Below, in pieces: positions 1 to 8,437 of a stretch of 64,000 bases of DNA. Source of the stretch: Methanosarcina sp. KYL-1 (lineage in GTDB: Archaea; Halobacteriota; Methanosarcinia; Methanosarcinales; Methanosarcinaceae). Positions within the stretch are counted from its first letter, which is position 1. The number at the start of each line of letters is the position of its first letter. The stretch covers positions 239,242-303,241 of the forward strand of contig NZ_VOUA01000001.1 of the NCBI RefSeq assembly GCF_024372725.1, read 5' to 3'. Position numbers and translations under genes: made by a program. A model generated the notes under the pieces. It made no database searches and was not told the DNA's origin. It saw only the letters and a list, made by a program, of their open reading frames with translations.

Positions 1-478
1 TATCTGCTGAAATTCGCTGGAATAAGCCGGTTAGTATTAAAAAAATTCCTACGGCAGCGGTAGCAAGTTCCCCGGAAACCTCTGCTGCCTCGGTTACGAA
101 CAGCATGATTGGCAGCCCGATGCACCCTGTGAGAAAAGTGGAGATTATAAGGAAGCTAATCAAAAGGTTTGTCTCCCCCGAATTTTCGGAAGAAGGCTTT
201 TCCTGTTCCTTTTTCCCGGAATTTACTTTGCTAAATATTACTTTGCTAAAATAATCTGGGAGCTTCCTTATAATCAAAAGCACTTCTTCTCTAAAGTAGA
301 CAAGGGCCGCCAGGAGGGTTCCCATGTGCAGCCAGATGGCAATAGGAATTGCCTCTGATATCGATTTCCCAAAAAAGTTGATCATAATAAGGGAAGCTAC
401 CCCTTCACTGCTTACCGGCAGCCACTCTGCAACTCCCTGAACAATACCCAGGACAACAGCCTCAAAAAATGTCAGCAT
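1..478 (-). CDS. uppP: Undecaprenyl-diphosphatase (UppP/BacA family), 3' part missing
   Basis: An open frame runs from ATG at 478 to the window edge, giving 159 residues with no stop. The N-terminus carries the family's first signature (QGVAEWLPVSSEG, about residues 14-26), which corresponds to the E(x)nEFLPVSSTGH block of BacA/UppP enzymes. Further hydrophobic segments follow at about residues 40-58 and 100-155, separated by a charged loop (about 75-98). The family dephosphorylates polyprenyl diphosphate in the membrane to recycle the lipid carrier for glycan synthesis; in archaea the carrier is probably a dolichyl- or polyprenyl-type lipid. The usual length is about 260-280 residues, so roughly the last 110 are outside the window. 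It is divergent from the P-type ATPase gene at 663. The usual TGH ending of the signature reads EGV here, a local deviation. Confidence 0.85.
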   Translation of the reverse strand, partial: MLTFFEAVVLGIVQGVAEWLPVSSEGVASLIMINFFGKSISEAIPIAIWLHMGTLLAALVYFREEVLLIIRKLPDYFSKVIFSKVNSGKKEQEKPSSENSGETNLLISFLIISTFLTGCIGLPIMLFVTEAAEVSGELATAAVGIFLILTGLFQRISAD

Positions 479-662
479 CCATATTCAATATGTTTGCCCG
501 CTATATATACATTAAACCTTTTTTATAATGGGTAAGGACAATCAGTGATAACGAATCAATGATACGTAATTAACGATACGTAATTAATGATACAGAATTA
601 ATGTTAAGGACAATTAAACAAAAGGTACTATCCTGAAGATAAGGGAATATGAGGAATTCCAA

Positions 663-3344
663 GTGTATCACGACCAGGAAGTTACATCCGTTTTTGAGGT
701 GCTGGAGACATCTGAATCCGGGTTGAGTCCCGAAGAAGCCGAAAAGAGGCTTCTTGAGTTCGGAAAAAACGAACTTGAAGAGGAAGAGAAAATTTCTGTC
801 CTAAAACTTTTCCTTTCCCAGTTCAAAAGCATCCTTATAATCATTCTTATAGCAGCAGCAGTCGTCTCGGCCTGGCTTGGGGAGCTTGTGGATGCAGTCG
901 TGATAATGTTTACGGTCTTTCTGGCAGGGATACTGGGTTTTGTGCAGGAGTACAGGGCAGAAAAGGCAATTGAACTCCTTAAGTCCCTGACAGCCCCCGA
1001 AGCCCTGGTTATCAGAAACGGGGCTGAGAAAAAGATCCCTTCGAAAGAACTGGTCCCCGGAGACATCATCCTGCTCCAGGCAGGGGACCGCATCCCCGCC
1101 GACTCAAGGCTTGTCGAGGGCTTTAACCTCAGGGTGGACGAATCCGCCCTGACCGGGGAATCCGTGCCTGTTGAAAAGCATAGTGATCTCCTGCCCCCGG
1201 AAACTCCCGAAGCCGACAGGAGAAACATTGTCTACACCGGAACTGCAGTCTCCTATGGGAGAGGAAAGGCAGTGGTCACGGCAACCGGGATGAAGACCGC
1301 CTTTGGGATGCTTGCGGGGCTTCTTGGGCAGATCGAACGGAAGCGGACCCCTCTGCAGGAAAGCCTGGACAAGTTCGGGAGGTGGATTGGCATCGCAACC
1401 CTTGTGGTTGTGGCTTTTGTCGCTTTGCTTGGAGTCCTTAACGGTTTTCCTCTTTTTGACATGTTCCTCTGGGGCGTTGCCCTGGCAGTTGCTGCAATCC
1501 CCGAAGCCCTCCCGGCTGTTGTGGCCGTGGGGCTGGGGCTCGGGGTCAGGCGGATGGTCGCCCGGCACGCCCTTGTGAGAAAACTGCCTTCAGTGGAGAC
1601 ACTGGGCGCAACCAATGTTATCTGTTCGGACAAGACCGGAACCCTGACCCAGAACAAGATGACGGTTGAGCGGATATACGTCAATGGAAAAGGGCTGGAT
1701 GTCACAGGCACAGGGTACGAGCCTGAAGGGAAGTTTTTAAGCGGGGAAACCGAGCTTTCTCCGGAAGAGCCCCACCTCAGGAGGCTGCTGGTCACGGGTG
1801 CGCTTTGCAATGATTCGGGCCTTTTTAATGAGGACGGGGAATGGGATATAAAGGGTGACCCTACCGAAGCCGCTCTTGTGGTCGCTGCTGCCAAAGCAGG
1901 TTTCCGAAAAGCCGAACTTGAAGAAAAGTACAGGCGGGTCGGAGAAATTCCCTTTTCTTCGGAAAGCAAGAGGATGACCACCCTGAATGCTCTTGATGAT
2001 ACGGAACGTGTGTCGGGAATCAGGCTTTTTGCCTGCTCTAAAGGGGCTCCGGAAGTGATCCTTGATTCCTGCACAAAAATCTTTCTTGAAGGTGAGGAAA
2101 GGTCTTTAAGCCCTGGCCTCAGGGAAGAGGTCCTCGGGCAGGTAAGGGAGATGGCAGACCAGGCCCTTCGGGTGATGGCGTTTGCCTTCAGGTTTCTGGA
2201 AGAAGAGCTTCCTTCCGGGGAAACGGAGCAGGAAATGGTTTTTGTAGGGCTTATGGGGATGCGCGACCCTCCAAGAGAAGAGGTTAAAGCTGCAATCCTT
2301 ACCTGTGCGAACGCCGGCATCAAGACCGTGATGATCACCGGAGACCATAAAATTACGGCATCGGCTATTGCAAGGGAACTCGGGATCTTCGGGGAAAACG
2401 ACCTGATCCTCACGGGCAGCGAACTGGACAGCCTGGGAGCCGTTGAGTTTGAGGAGATTGTCGAAAGGGTCTCGGTCTATGCGAGGGTGTATCCCATCCA
2501 CAAGCTCAGGGTTGTGGAAGCCTTAAAGAAAAAAGGTTATGTTGTGGCAATGACCGGGGACGGAGTAAACGATGCCCCTGCCCTGAAAGCTGCGGATATG
2601 GGCATTGCCATGGGCATCACGGGTACGGACGTGAGCAAAGAAGCCTCAAGCATGATCCTCACCGACGACAACTTTGCGTCAATTGTGGCTGCGGTGGAGG
2701 AAGGGCGAAACATATTCAAAAACATTAAAAATTTTATCGCATACGGGCTCACAACCCATCTTGGAGAAGTCCTTATCGTCCTGATCGCGGTTCTGGGCTG
2801 GCAGGTCCTTCCCCTGATCGCCGTGCAGATCCTCTGGATAAACCTTATCACGGACGGCCTGCCCCCCATGGCCCTTTCCGTAGAGCCTCCCGACAGGGGG
2901 CTCATGAAGCAGAAGCCAAGGGATGTTAAGGAAGGGCTGATTACCCGCCGGGAGGTCGCAGCGGCGCTGGGAATCGGGGGTCTGATTGCCCTGCAGGGCC
3001 TGATCGTCCTGCTATGGTCTCTCGACAGCGGTTTTCCCCTGGCTAAACTGCAAACCCTTATCTTCACTCTGGTGGTCTTTTCAGAGCTGTTCAATGCCTT
3101 TAACTGGCGCTCGGACAGGTATTCGATTTTTGCCCTGGGGCTTTTTACGAACAAACCCCTCCTATATGCCGTGGGAGCCACGGTTGGCCTGCAGCTCCTT
3201 GTGGTCTATGTCCCGTTCATGCAAACGGCTTTCCGGACAGTGCCGCTTTCGCTGGCCGACTGGGGAGTCATCCTTCCCCTTGCATCGACCACGTTTATAG
3301 CCATGGAGCTCGTGAAATATCTCCGGGCAAGAGTGTATAAATGA
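663..3344 (+). CDS. P-type cation-transporting ATPase (P2 type, Ca2+/Na+/K+-like)
   Basis: An 893-residue ion pump, the usual length for P2A/P2C ATPases. In order it has the cation ATPase N-terminal domain (about 1-70), paired helices M1-M2, the actuator domain with the TGES loop (about residues 163-166), M3-M4 with the ion-binding PEALP motif (about 280), the phosphorylation loop DKTGTLT with catalytic Asp323, the nucleotide-binding domain, the hinge GDGVNDAP (632-639) and a C-terminal set of six helices. It hydrolyses ATP to move a cation across the plasma membrane. PEALP in M4 is typical of the Ca2+ and Na+/K+ branch, but the ion cannot be settled by reading. The start is GTG at 663 with GAGG seven bases upstream. 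It is monocistronic as far as seen and convergent with the antiporter gene at 3425-4591. Confidence 0.92.
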   Translation: MYHDQEVTSVFEVLETSESGLSPEEAEKRLLEFGKNELEEEEKISVLKLFLSQFKSILIIILIAAAVVSAWLGELVDAVVIMFTVFLAGILGFVQEYRAEKAIELLKSLTAPEALVIRNGAEKKIPSKELVPGDIILLQAGDRIPADSRLVEGFNLRVDESALTGESVPVEKHSDLLPPETPEADRRNIVYTGTAVSYGRGKAVVTATGMKTAFGMLAGLLGQIERKRTPLQESLDKFGRWIGIATLVVVAFVALLGVLNGFPLFDMFLWGVALAVAAIPEALPAVVAVGLGLGVRRMVARHALVRKLPSVETLGATNVICSDKTGTLTQNKMTVERIYVNGKGLDVTGTGYEPEGKFLSGETELSPEEPHLRRLLVTGALCNDSGLFNEDGEWDIKGDPTEAALVVAAAKAGFRKAELEEKYRRVGEIPFSSESKRMTTLNALDDTERVSGIRLFACSKGAPEVILDSCTKIFLEGEERSLSPGLREEVLGQVREMADQALRVMAFAFRFLEEELPSGETEQEMVFVGLMGMRDPPREEVKAAILTCANAGIKTVMITGDHKITASAIARELGIFGENDLILTGSELDSLGAVEFEEIVERVSVYARVYPIHKLRVVEALKKKGYVVAMTGDGVNDAPALKAADMGIAMGITGTDVSKEASSMILTDDNFASIVAAVEEGRNIFKNIKNFIAYGLTTHLGEVLIVLIAVLGWQVLPLIAVQILWINLITDGLPPMALSVEPPDRGLMKQKPRDVKEGLITRREVAAALGIGGLIALQGLIVLLWSLDSGFPLAKLQTLIFTLVVFSELFNAFNWRSDRYSIFALGLFTNKPLLYAVGATVGLQLLVVYVPFMQTAFRTVPLSLADWGVILPLASTTFIAMELVKYLRARVYK

Positions 3345-3424
3345 AATGTGGAGATACCTCCATTTTGTTCCTTTTTTGGGGGTATTTCGTTCCTTTTTGG
3401 GGGTGAACTTCGCTTCAGTCCTGT

Positions 3425-4591
3425 TCAATCTCCTGATTTCTTTTTCTTCTTCAGGATTGCCCATTTCAAACAGACCGGGGAGACAATAATCGACACTGCA
3501 ACCATCACCACGATAGCCGAAAAAACCTCCTTGCTGATGATTCCCAGCCCCCTTCCTATGGAGAGCACGACAAGCTCGACTCCGGCCCGAGGCATCACTC
3601 CTATCCCGAAAATCAGGCTGTCATAGAAGTCGAATCCCACGGCTTTTGACCCTATGAAGCCTCCTATCAGTTTTCCGGAAAGGGCCGCAACGGTCACCAG
3701 CAGGGTGAAAAGTCCCGTGCCTTCGAGGGAAGCCAATTCTATTGAGTATCCTATGAAAGCAAAAAAGAAAGGGATCAGGATCCCGTAGGCAAGCCCGCTT
3801 ACCTTGCTCTGGACATCCTGGAGTTTGGCAAGGGGAATTTCGGAAATAAGGACCCCGCCTATGAAGGCCCCTATGACGGCATGCAGTTCGAAGAGTTCGG
3901 CAAGGTAGGCTGAAAAGAGGGCGACCATTACCACGAAAGCAAAAATGGCTTCTTTTGCGTGCATGCGCTGGACGTACACAAAAAGGCGGGGGAAAAAGTA
4001 TTTTCCCAGCAGGTACATGAGCCCCAGGAAGGCCAGGATTTTTCCTGCAATGAGCAGGACCTGGCCGGCCGAAGGCACCTGCTGGAAACGGGCAAAAGTG
4101 ACCACTATGGAAAGGAAAAAGATTCCTATGATGTCGTCCAGGATTGAGGAGGAGAGCATTACCGTGCCTGGCCTTGTGGAGAGATAGTCCAGGTCGATAA
4201 GGGTCCTGACCACCACTCCTATGCTTGTGGGGCTGAAGGCAACTGCCATGAAGAGGCTCTCAAGGAAACCGAAGGAAAAAAGTCTGCCTATCCCGAAACC
4301 GAAAGCAAAGGCAAGGATAATCTGGAAGAGGGTCGGGACAAGAGCTATTTCGGATGCAGATTTCAGATCCTTCAGGTGCACTTCTTTGTACCCTGCGGTA
4401 AAGAGAAGGAAAATTGCTCCCAGTTCGGCAAAAAAAGATAGGACTTCAAGGTCTATGTCCAGAAAGAGTACTCCCAGAGTCACTCCGGCGAGGATCTCTC
4501 CCAGAATTGCCGGGATTCCGATCCTTTCGAATATTTCTCCGAAAACCTTTACGGTAAACAGGAGAAACAGTACCTGCAAAAGGGCACTCAC
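3425..4591 (-). CDS. CPA2-family monovalent cation:proton antiporter
   Basis: A 388-residue membrane protein with about eleven or twelve hydrophobic segments and little soluble sequence, the size of a bare Na+/H+-exchanger domain without KTN/TrkA regulatory tails. The family's functional region is visible: SPTSIGVVV (about 120-128) followed by LDDIIGI (151-157), whose acidic pair matches the ion-binding acids of GerN/NapA/Kef-type exchangers. It should exchange Na+ or K+ for protons at the plasma membrane. The gene lies 26 bases downstream of the CBS-domain gene on the same strand, so the CBS protein may be a nucleotide-sensing regulator of the transporter. The C-terminus ends in a lysine run (KKKKKSGD), likely cytoplasmic. 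Confidence 0.88.
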   Translation of the reverse strand: MSALLQVLFLLFTVKVFGEIFERIGIPAILGEILAGVTLGVLFLDIDLEVLSFFAELGAIFLLFTAGYKEVHLKDLKSASEIALVPTLFQIILAFAFGFGIGRLFSFGFLESLFMAVAFSPTSIGVVVRTLIDLDYLSTRPGTVMLSSSILDDIIGIFFLSIVVTFARFQQVPSAGQVLLIAGKILAFLGLMYLLGKYFFPRLFVYVQRMHAKEAIFAFVVMVALFSAYLAELFELHAVIGAFIGGVLISEIPLAKLQDVQSKVSGLAYGILIPFFFAFIGYSIELASLEGTGLFTLLVTVAALSGKLIGGFIGSKAVGFDFYDSLIFGIGVMPRAGVELVVLSIGRGLGIISKEVFSAIVVMVAVSIIVSPVCLKWAILKKKKKSGD

Positions 4592-4617
4592 GTCTTTCGG
4601 ACCTCCCCTCTTTCTTT

Positions 4618-5244
4618 TTAACCCATTTCAAGGGCTCTTCTTCTGGAAACTTCCCTTACGATATCTCTTTTGGATATGACTCCTACCAGTTTTCCTTTCT
4701 CGGTTACGCAGACGCGGTCAAACCGGTGCTTCATCATCATTTCTGCTGCATCTATGAGTGTAGATCCAGGAGGGATTGTCACAGGGTGTGTGATCATGAC
4801 ATCTTTTGCGTGTACCCCAAGAGACCTCACAGCTACAAGGTGGGTGTGCTTTGCCCTCGGGATATGGGCAAAAAGCAGAATTTCAAGTACAATATCCTGA
4901 TCGATTATCCCTGCCAGTTCCCCTCTGGAGTTCAATACCGGTAAGGTATGGTATAAGTACTTTTCAAAGAGGGTAAAGATTTCTTCAAGTAGAGCATCTT
5001 CGTGTACAGTGACCACTTCCCGGGTCATGAGCTCCTCTATTTTTATTTCAAGGCAGCTCTTGCAGTTCCAGGCCCCGGTTTCAGATTTCCCTTTTTCGGA
5101 TCCTCCAGACAACTCGCCAGCCTCCGGGCTTTCAGGAGAATCAGGATCTTCCGGGTTTTCTATAGAAAAATTTTCCTTTCTTTTTGGTCCTTTTTCCGTT
5201 CCTCTGCCCCCTCCGGAATTGAAGATTTTAATTAGATTCCCCAC
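4618..5244 (-). CDS. Two-CBS-domain protein, probable regulator of the neighbouring antiporter
   Basis: A 208-residue soluble protein with a low-complexity, charged, Pro/Glu/Ser-rich N-terminal segment (about 10-55), a CxxC pair (C61, C64) and two CBS motifs (about 68-125 and 147-205). A Bateman pair like this normally binds adenine nucleotides and controls a partner protein. The start is a GTG at 5244 with no obvious Shine-Dalgarno, so a start further in, nearer the CBS domains, is possible. The gene is immediately upstream of the antiporter gene on the same strand, and co-transcription is likely. The low-complexity N-terminus is unusual and may be a linker or may be partly untranslated. Confidence 0.8.
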   Translation of the reverse strand: MGNLIKIFNSGGGRGTEKGPKRKENFSIENPEDPDSPESPEAGELSGGSEKGKSETGAWNCKSCLEIKIEELMTREVVTVHEDALLEEIFTLFEKYLYHTLPVLNSRGELAGIIDQDIVLEILLFAHIPRAKHTHLVAVRSLGVHAKDVMITHPVTIPPGSTLIDAAEMMMKHRFDRVCVTEKGKLVGVISKRDIVREVSRRRALEMG

Positions 5245-5432
5245 TTAATGTGAAAAATTCTCTTTTAAGGAACCCCGGTTAATTTCTTATTTTTAAGCAC
5301 TTTTAAGCACTTTCAAGTTATGTCCTCTGTCCCAATATAATATCCGTTTTCCTGTATTATGACATTTCCGTATCCGGAATGCCCGCTGCTTTATCCATAG
5401 GTATTTTAAGGAATTGTGAAATACTGTACCTC

Positions 5433-5732
5433 ATGGCTGAGGTGAAAATCAAATTATTTGCAAATCTGCGTGAAGCTGCGGGGACGTCGGAACTGCAGCT
5501 TTCCGGAGAAAAAGTGAGTGATGTCCTTTTATCCCTTGCGGAAAAATTTCCCGAATTAAAGAAACTCATTTTTGAAAACGAATCTCAGGAAGTCGAATGT
5601 AAAGACCCGGTCCTCTGCGGAAATATTAATGTCCTGATCAATGGAAACAATGTCCGCCATCTGGAAGGGCTTGACACTCTTCTGTCCGAGGCCGACGAAA
5701 TCGCAGTTCTGCCCCCGGTTTCCGGAGGCTGA
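5433..5732 (+). CDS. moaD: MoaD/ThiS-family ubiquitin-like sulfur carrier
   Basis: A 99-residue beta-grasp protein ending in VSGG; the C-terminal Gly-Gly is the residue pair that is adenylated and thiocarboxylated in MoaD/SAMP proteins. Start ATG at 5433 (MAEVKIKLF) is preferred to an in-frame ATG at 5379, because the family begins directly with the first beta strand. It lies 25 bases upstream of moeA, so the pair probably forms a molybdopterin (tungstopterin) cofactor operon that would supply formylmethanofuran dehydrogenase. An archaeal SAMP-like role in protein conjugation or tRNA thiolation is an alternative that sequence alone does not exclude. Confidence 0.87.
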   Translation: MAEVKIKLFANLREAAGTSELQLSGEKVSDVLLSLAEKFPELKKLIFENESQEVECKDPVLCGNINVLINGNNVRHLEGLDTLLSEADEIAVLPPVSGG

Positions 5733-5757
5733 TTTTTTCGCGGGAGGTCCTGATAGC

Positions 5758-6951
5758 ATGGGCAGGATATTCAAAGCGCGCACTCCGGTTGAAGAAGCCG
5801 GGCAAGTCTTCCTTGAACATATCTCCCCTCTTCGGGAAGCTGAGGAAGTCGCCCTTGAAGCTTGTGCAGGTAGGGTGCTGGCAGATGAAATTGTTGCAGG
5901 AAGGAATGTCCCCCATTACAGGCGTTCCGCAATGGATGGCTACGCTGTAAGGGCCTCCGATACCTTCGGGGCCTCCCCGGCAAGTCCCGTGCTGCTGCAG
6001 CTTTCCGATCGGGTGGAGGACGGGAGCTGCACCTGGGTCCATACAGGGGCAGCCGTGCCGGAGGAAGCCGATGCCGTGCTCATGGTCGAGGATACGGCTG
6101 TAGTCGGAAACCTGGTCGAAGTCAGGGCCCAGGTCTACCCTAACAGGAACGTGGGGCCTGTCGGGGAAGACATAAAAGCCGGAGACCCGGTCTTTGAAGT
6201 GGGACACCTCCTCCGTCCCTGTGATGCTTCAGTGCTTGCTTCACTCGGCCTTAACAGGGTCAGGGTTTTCCGAAAACCGGTCGTTGCGGTCATCCCCACA
6301 GGGGACGAACTCATAAGCCGGGAAAAAGCCGGTGAAGTTCCGCCTCCCGGGAAGGTCCTTGAGACAAACGGGTTGATGGCCGCCCTCTATGTGGAGAAAT
6401 GGGGAGGGATCTCCCGTTGTACCGGGATCGTGCCTGACGACCCCCGGAAGATCAGGGAGGCTGTGGAAGCTAATCTGGATGCGGACATGATCCTCCTCTC
6501 AGGCGGCACTTCGGTGGGAAAGCGGGACCATGCCCCCCAGGTAGTTGAGGGGCTGGGAAATCTGCTCGTACACGGGGTAGGCTTAATCCCAGGAAAACCC
6601 ACGGCACTTGGTGTCATAGGTGAGGTTCCGGTTGTCTGTCTTCCCGGCTATCCCGTAGCAGGGCTTGTTGCAATGTACTTCTTTGTCCGGCCAGGACTTC
6701 GAAAGCGCGGGTCAATCCCGGAACCTCCGGAAATTCCCCTGAGAAGGCAACTGGCTTCAAAAATCAGCTCAAAGATAGGCTATGTCAATTTTGTCCGGGT
6801 AGTCTTTGAAGGCGACCTCGTGCGCCCCCTGATGGGAGCCGGAGCAGGGGTCCTTAGCTCCGTTGCAAAAGCCGACGGCTTTGTGCTTGTGCCTGAAAAT
6901 GTGGAAGGGTACGAAGCAGGAGAGGAAGTAGACGTCTTTTTAATTGAATGA
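5758..6951 (+). CDS. moeA: Molybdopterin molybdenumtransferase MoeA
   Basis: A 397-residue protein of normal MoeA length. It shows the N-terminal MoeA domain (SAMDGYAVR at about 59-67), the MoCF-binding domain with TGDEL (about 181-185), SGGTSVGKRD (about 247-256), the PGKPT loop (about 280) and LPGYPV (about 295-300), then the small C-terminal domain. MoeA inserts molybdate or tungstate into adenylylated molybdopterin. The start ATG at 5758 has GGGAGGT upstream (5742-5748); longer upstream reading overlaps moaD in another frame and looks unlike MoeA. In methanogens the product serves formylmethanofuran dehydrogenase and related Mo/W enzymes. It follows moaD closely in one likely operon. Confidence 0.95.
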   Translation: MGRIFKARTPVEEAGQVFLEHISPLREAEEVALEACAGRVLADEIVAGRNVPHYRRSAMDGYAVRASDTFGASPASPVLLQLSDRVEDGSCTWVHTGAAVPEEADAVLMVEDTAVVGNLVEVRAQVYPNRNVGPVGEDIKAGDPVFEVGHLLRPCDASVLASLGLNRVRVFRKPVVAVIPTGDELISREKAGEVPPPGKVLETNGLMAALYVEKWGGISRCTGIVPDDPRKIREAVEANLDADMILLSGGTSVGKRDHAPQVVEGLGNLLVHGVGLIPGKPTALGVIGEVPVVCLPGYPVAGLVAMYFFVRPGLRKRGSIPEPPEIPLRRQLASKISSKIGYVNFVRVVFEGDLVRPLMGAGAGVLSSVAKADGFVLVPENVEGYEAGEEVDVFLIE

Positions 6952-6969
6952 TTCCGGAGAATCCCGGAT

Positions 6970-7115
6970 AACCCCTGGCAATTATGGGTTCAGGCTTGCA
7001 GGCCAAAGCCGCAAAAGCGGTGGAAACTCCACAAACAGGCCGCAAGTTCCCTGAATCGGGTTGAAATTACCGGGCTTTGTGGGCACAGGAAGGCTTCAAG
7101 CAGGTTTCCGCCTGC
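6970..7115 (+). other. Hairpin-rich intergenic segment between moeA and crcB
   Basis: Five short perfect inverted repeats follow one another: AACCC 6970-6974 with 6986-6990, GGCTT 6993-6997 with 7006-7010, CCGC 7009-7012 with 7017-7020, GTGGA 7020-7024 with 7028-7032, and GCAGG 7100-7104 with 7111-7115. They lie upstream of the crcB TATA-like box, so they would belong to the moeA 3' untranslated region or to a separate RNA rather than to the crcB leader. No fluoride-riboswitch core is recognisable. The strand is not certain, since inverted repeats read on both. Confidence 0.3.
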
Positions 7116-7128
7116 CGATAGATAAAAT

Positions 7129-7136
7129 TTTATATA
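7129..7136 (+). promoter_or_regulatory. TATA-like box of the crcB pair
   Basis: TTTATATA in an AT-rich run fits an archaeal TATA box. Transcription would start about 25 bases on, near 7158. That is downstream of the first in-frame ATG (7149) and upstream of the ATG at 7185, which helps choose the latter as the crcB start. Confidence 0.5.
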
Positions 7137-7184
7137 CATAGCCATAATATGCGGGAAGAATTAACAACCTTCAAAGTGAAGACT

Positions 7185-7565
7185 ATGTCCTCTCCGGAAA
7201 AAGACACGGACAAAATCCTCCTTATAGGGGTCGGCGGATTTCTTGGAGCCGTATGCCGGTTTTTGCTCTGCGAGCTTGTGGAAGCGCAGCTGGGCATTCT
7301 TTCGGTAAACGTACTCGGGAGCTTCATGCTTGGGTTGATCATGTATGATACGGAGTACCTGGGGTTTATAGGCCCTAAGGGAAGGATTGCATTCGGAACC
7401 GGTTTTATGGGTGCATTTACCACCTTTTCCACATTTGCAGTCCAGTCTTTCGAAATGTCTTTTTTCCCGGCCCTCGGAAACATCAGCTTAAATCTCTTTT
7501 TGACCCTAACCGGGGTTTTCCTCGGCAGGAGCGTCATAAAGTCGATTTCAAGCTGGAGGGCCTGA
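7185..7565 (+). CDS. crcB: Fluoride ion channel CrcB/FluC, first copy
   Basis: A 126-residue four-helix membrane protein of the Fluc family, which dimerises to form two fluoride export pores. The family blocks are present: [10 protein letters not shown] near the N-terminus, the VNVLGSF asparagine block, and the phenylalanine-box motif [11 protein letters not shown] in helix 3. The ATG at 7185 is preferred over 7149 because the TATA-like box at 7129-7136 would place the transcript start near 7158. One base separates its stop from the second crcB copy, so the two products probably make a heterodimer. Heterodimeric pairs are common in this family. Confidence 0.88.
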   Translation: MSSPEKDTDKILLIGVGGFLGAVCRFLLCELVEAQLGILSVNVLGSFMLGLIMYDTEYLGFIGPKGRIAFGTGFMGAFTTFSTFAVQSFEMSFFPALGNISLNLFLTLTGVFLGRSVIKSISSWRA

Positions 7566-7566
7566 A

Positions 7567-7941
7567 ATGTTAGAACTTCCGGTTTTCGGAAAACTCTTCC
7601 TTGTAGGTTCGGGAGGTTTCATTGGGGCATCCCTGCGCTATGCGGTCTCAAGCCGGATCCCGAAAATCCAGAACATTCCTGCCGGGACACTTTCCGTAAA
7701 CTTCCTGGGCAGCGTCTTGCTCGCATTTCTTACTTTTTCCTCGGAACCGGAATCCATGGTCTACCTGGTAAACATCGGGATGCTCGGCTCCTTTACGACA
7801 TTTTCCACTTTCGCCTATGAAACCTTCAGGCTGCTTGAGGAAGGAAAAAATGTTTCTTTTTTCCTGAACATCTTCCTGAATGTCGCGCTCTGCCTTGTAG
7901 GGGTTAGTGTTGCATATCTGGCTTTCAATACCTGGGCCTGA
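7567..7941 (+). CDS. crcB: Fluoride ion channel CrcB/FluC, second copy
   Basis: A 124-residue paralogue of the preceding protein with the same blocks: [19 protein letters not shown] and [10 protein letters not shown]. Four hydrophobic helices fill the whole length. The gene begins one base after the stop of the first copy, which implies translational coupling and equal production of the two subunits. In two-gene Fluc pairs the subunits sit antiparallel in one dimer, so each copy may be locked in one membrane orientation; that is inferred from the family. The downstream end runs into a 167-bp tandem repeat. Confidence 0.88.
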   Translation: MLELPVFGKLFLVGSGGFIGASLRYAVSSRIPKIQNIPAGTLSVNFLGSVLLAFLTFSSEPESMVYLVNIGMLGSFTTFSTFAYETFRLLEEGKNVSFFLNIFLNVALCLVGVSVAYLAFNTWA

Positions 7942-8058
7942 ACTCGTGGCGGAAGGTCCGGAATTCACAGTGGGTAAATCAACCCTGGGCAATTTTCCAA
8001 TACAACCATCATACGTTCCAGGGGCGGCCAGCCGATAAATAAACCCATACCACAGGAA

Positions 8059-8225
8059 AAATCCAATATAAACAACAGAATAAATCCAATATAAACAACA
8101 GAATAAATCCAATATAAACAACAGAATAAATCCAATATCAGTAACAACAGGATAAATCCAATATAAACAACAGAATAAATCCAATATCAGTAACAACAGG
8201 ATAAATCCAATATAAACAACAGGAA
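8059..8225. repeat. Tandem repeat of two alternating units (23 and 26 bp)
   Basis: Seven head-to-tail units all begin AAATCCAATAT. Five are 23 bp and two are 26 bp carrying CAGTAACAACAGGAT instead of AAACAACAGAAT. Their order is A-A-A-B-A-B-A. There are no spacers, so it is not a CRISPR. It sits between the convergent ends of crcB and the DUF5350 gene and probably arose by slippage or unequal exchange. Confidence 0.9.
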
Positions 8226-8263
8226 AAATACAAGAAAAAGTAAAAAAGAAAAAGCCCTTCAAA

Positions 8264-8437
8264 TCACTTCACAAGGGCTTTTGCGGATCTCTTCATGAAG
8301 CGTCTCTTGTGACCTGATGAAGTGAAACGCTGTGCGGGCCCAGGGTGTGCCTTGTGGGCCTTTGACTTCTCGATCTTGATTACTCTTCCTTTTCTGCCTT
8401 TTGCTTTTATCCATTCAATGCTGCCGGTTTTGCCCAT
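8264..8437 (-). CDS. Small basic DUF5350-type protein
   Basis: A 57-residue, strongly basic protein beginning [19 protein letters not shown] and ending in a lysine/arginine-rich stretch ([15 protein letters not shown]). It resembles the methanogen-restricted DUF5350 family as I remember it. Two ATG codons are possible, 8443 and 8437. The GAGG at 8444-8447 lies one base before the first but seven bases before the second, so 8437 is chosen. High positive charge suggests nucleic-acid or ribosome binding, but no function is established. It is convergent with the crcB genes. Confidence 0.75.
   Translation of the reverse strand: MGKTGSIEWIKAKGRKGRVIKIEKSKAHKAHPGPAQRFTSSGHKRRFMKRSAKALVK

Noticed and set aside
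1253..2413. 386-codon minus-strand gene
   Set aside because: It is the reverse-strand shadow of the P-type ATPase; Ser/Arg/Pro-rich composition is typical of antisense reading.
6970..7184. Fluoride riboswitch before crcB
   Set aside because: The conserved GGNGATGG...CGCC pseudoknot core was not found, and the likely crcB promoter lies downstream of the hairpins.
8059..8225. CRISPR array
   Set aside because: Units are directly adjacent with no unique spacers, and no cas genes are present.
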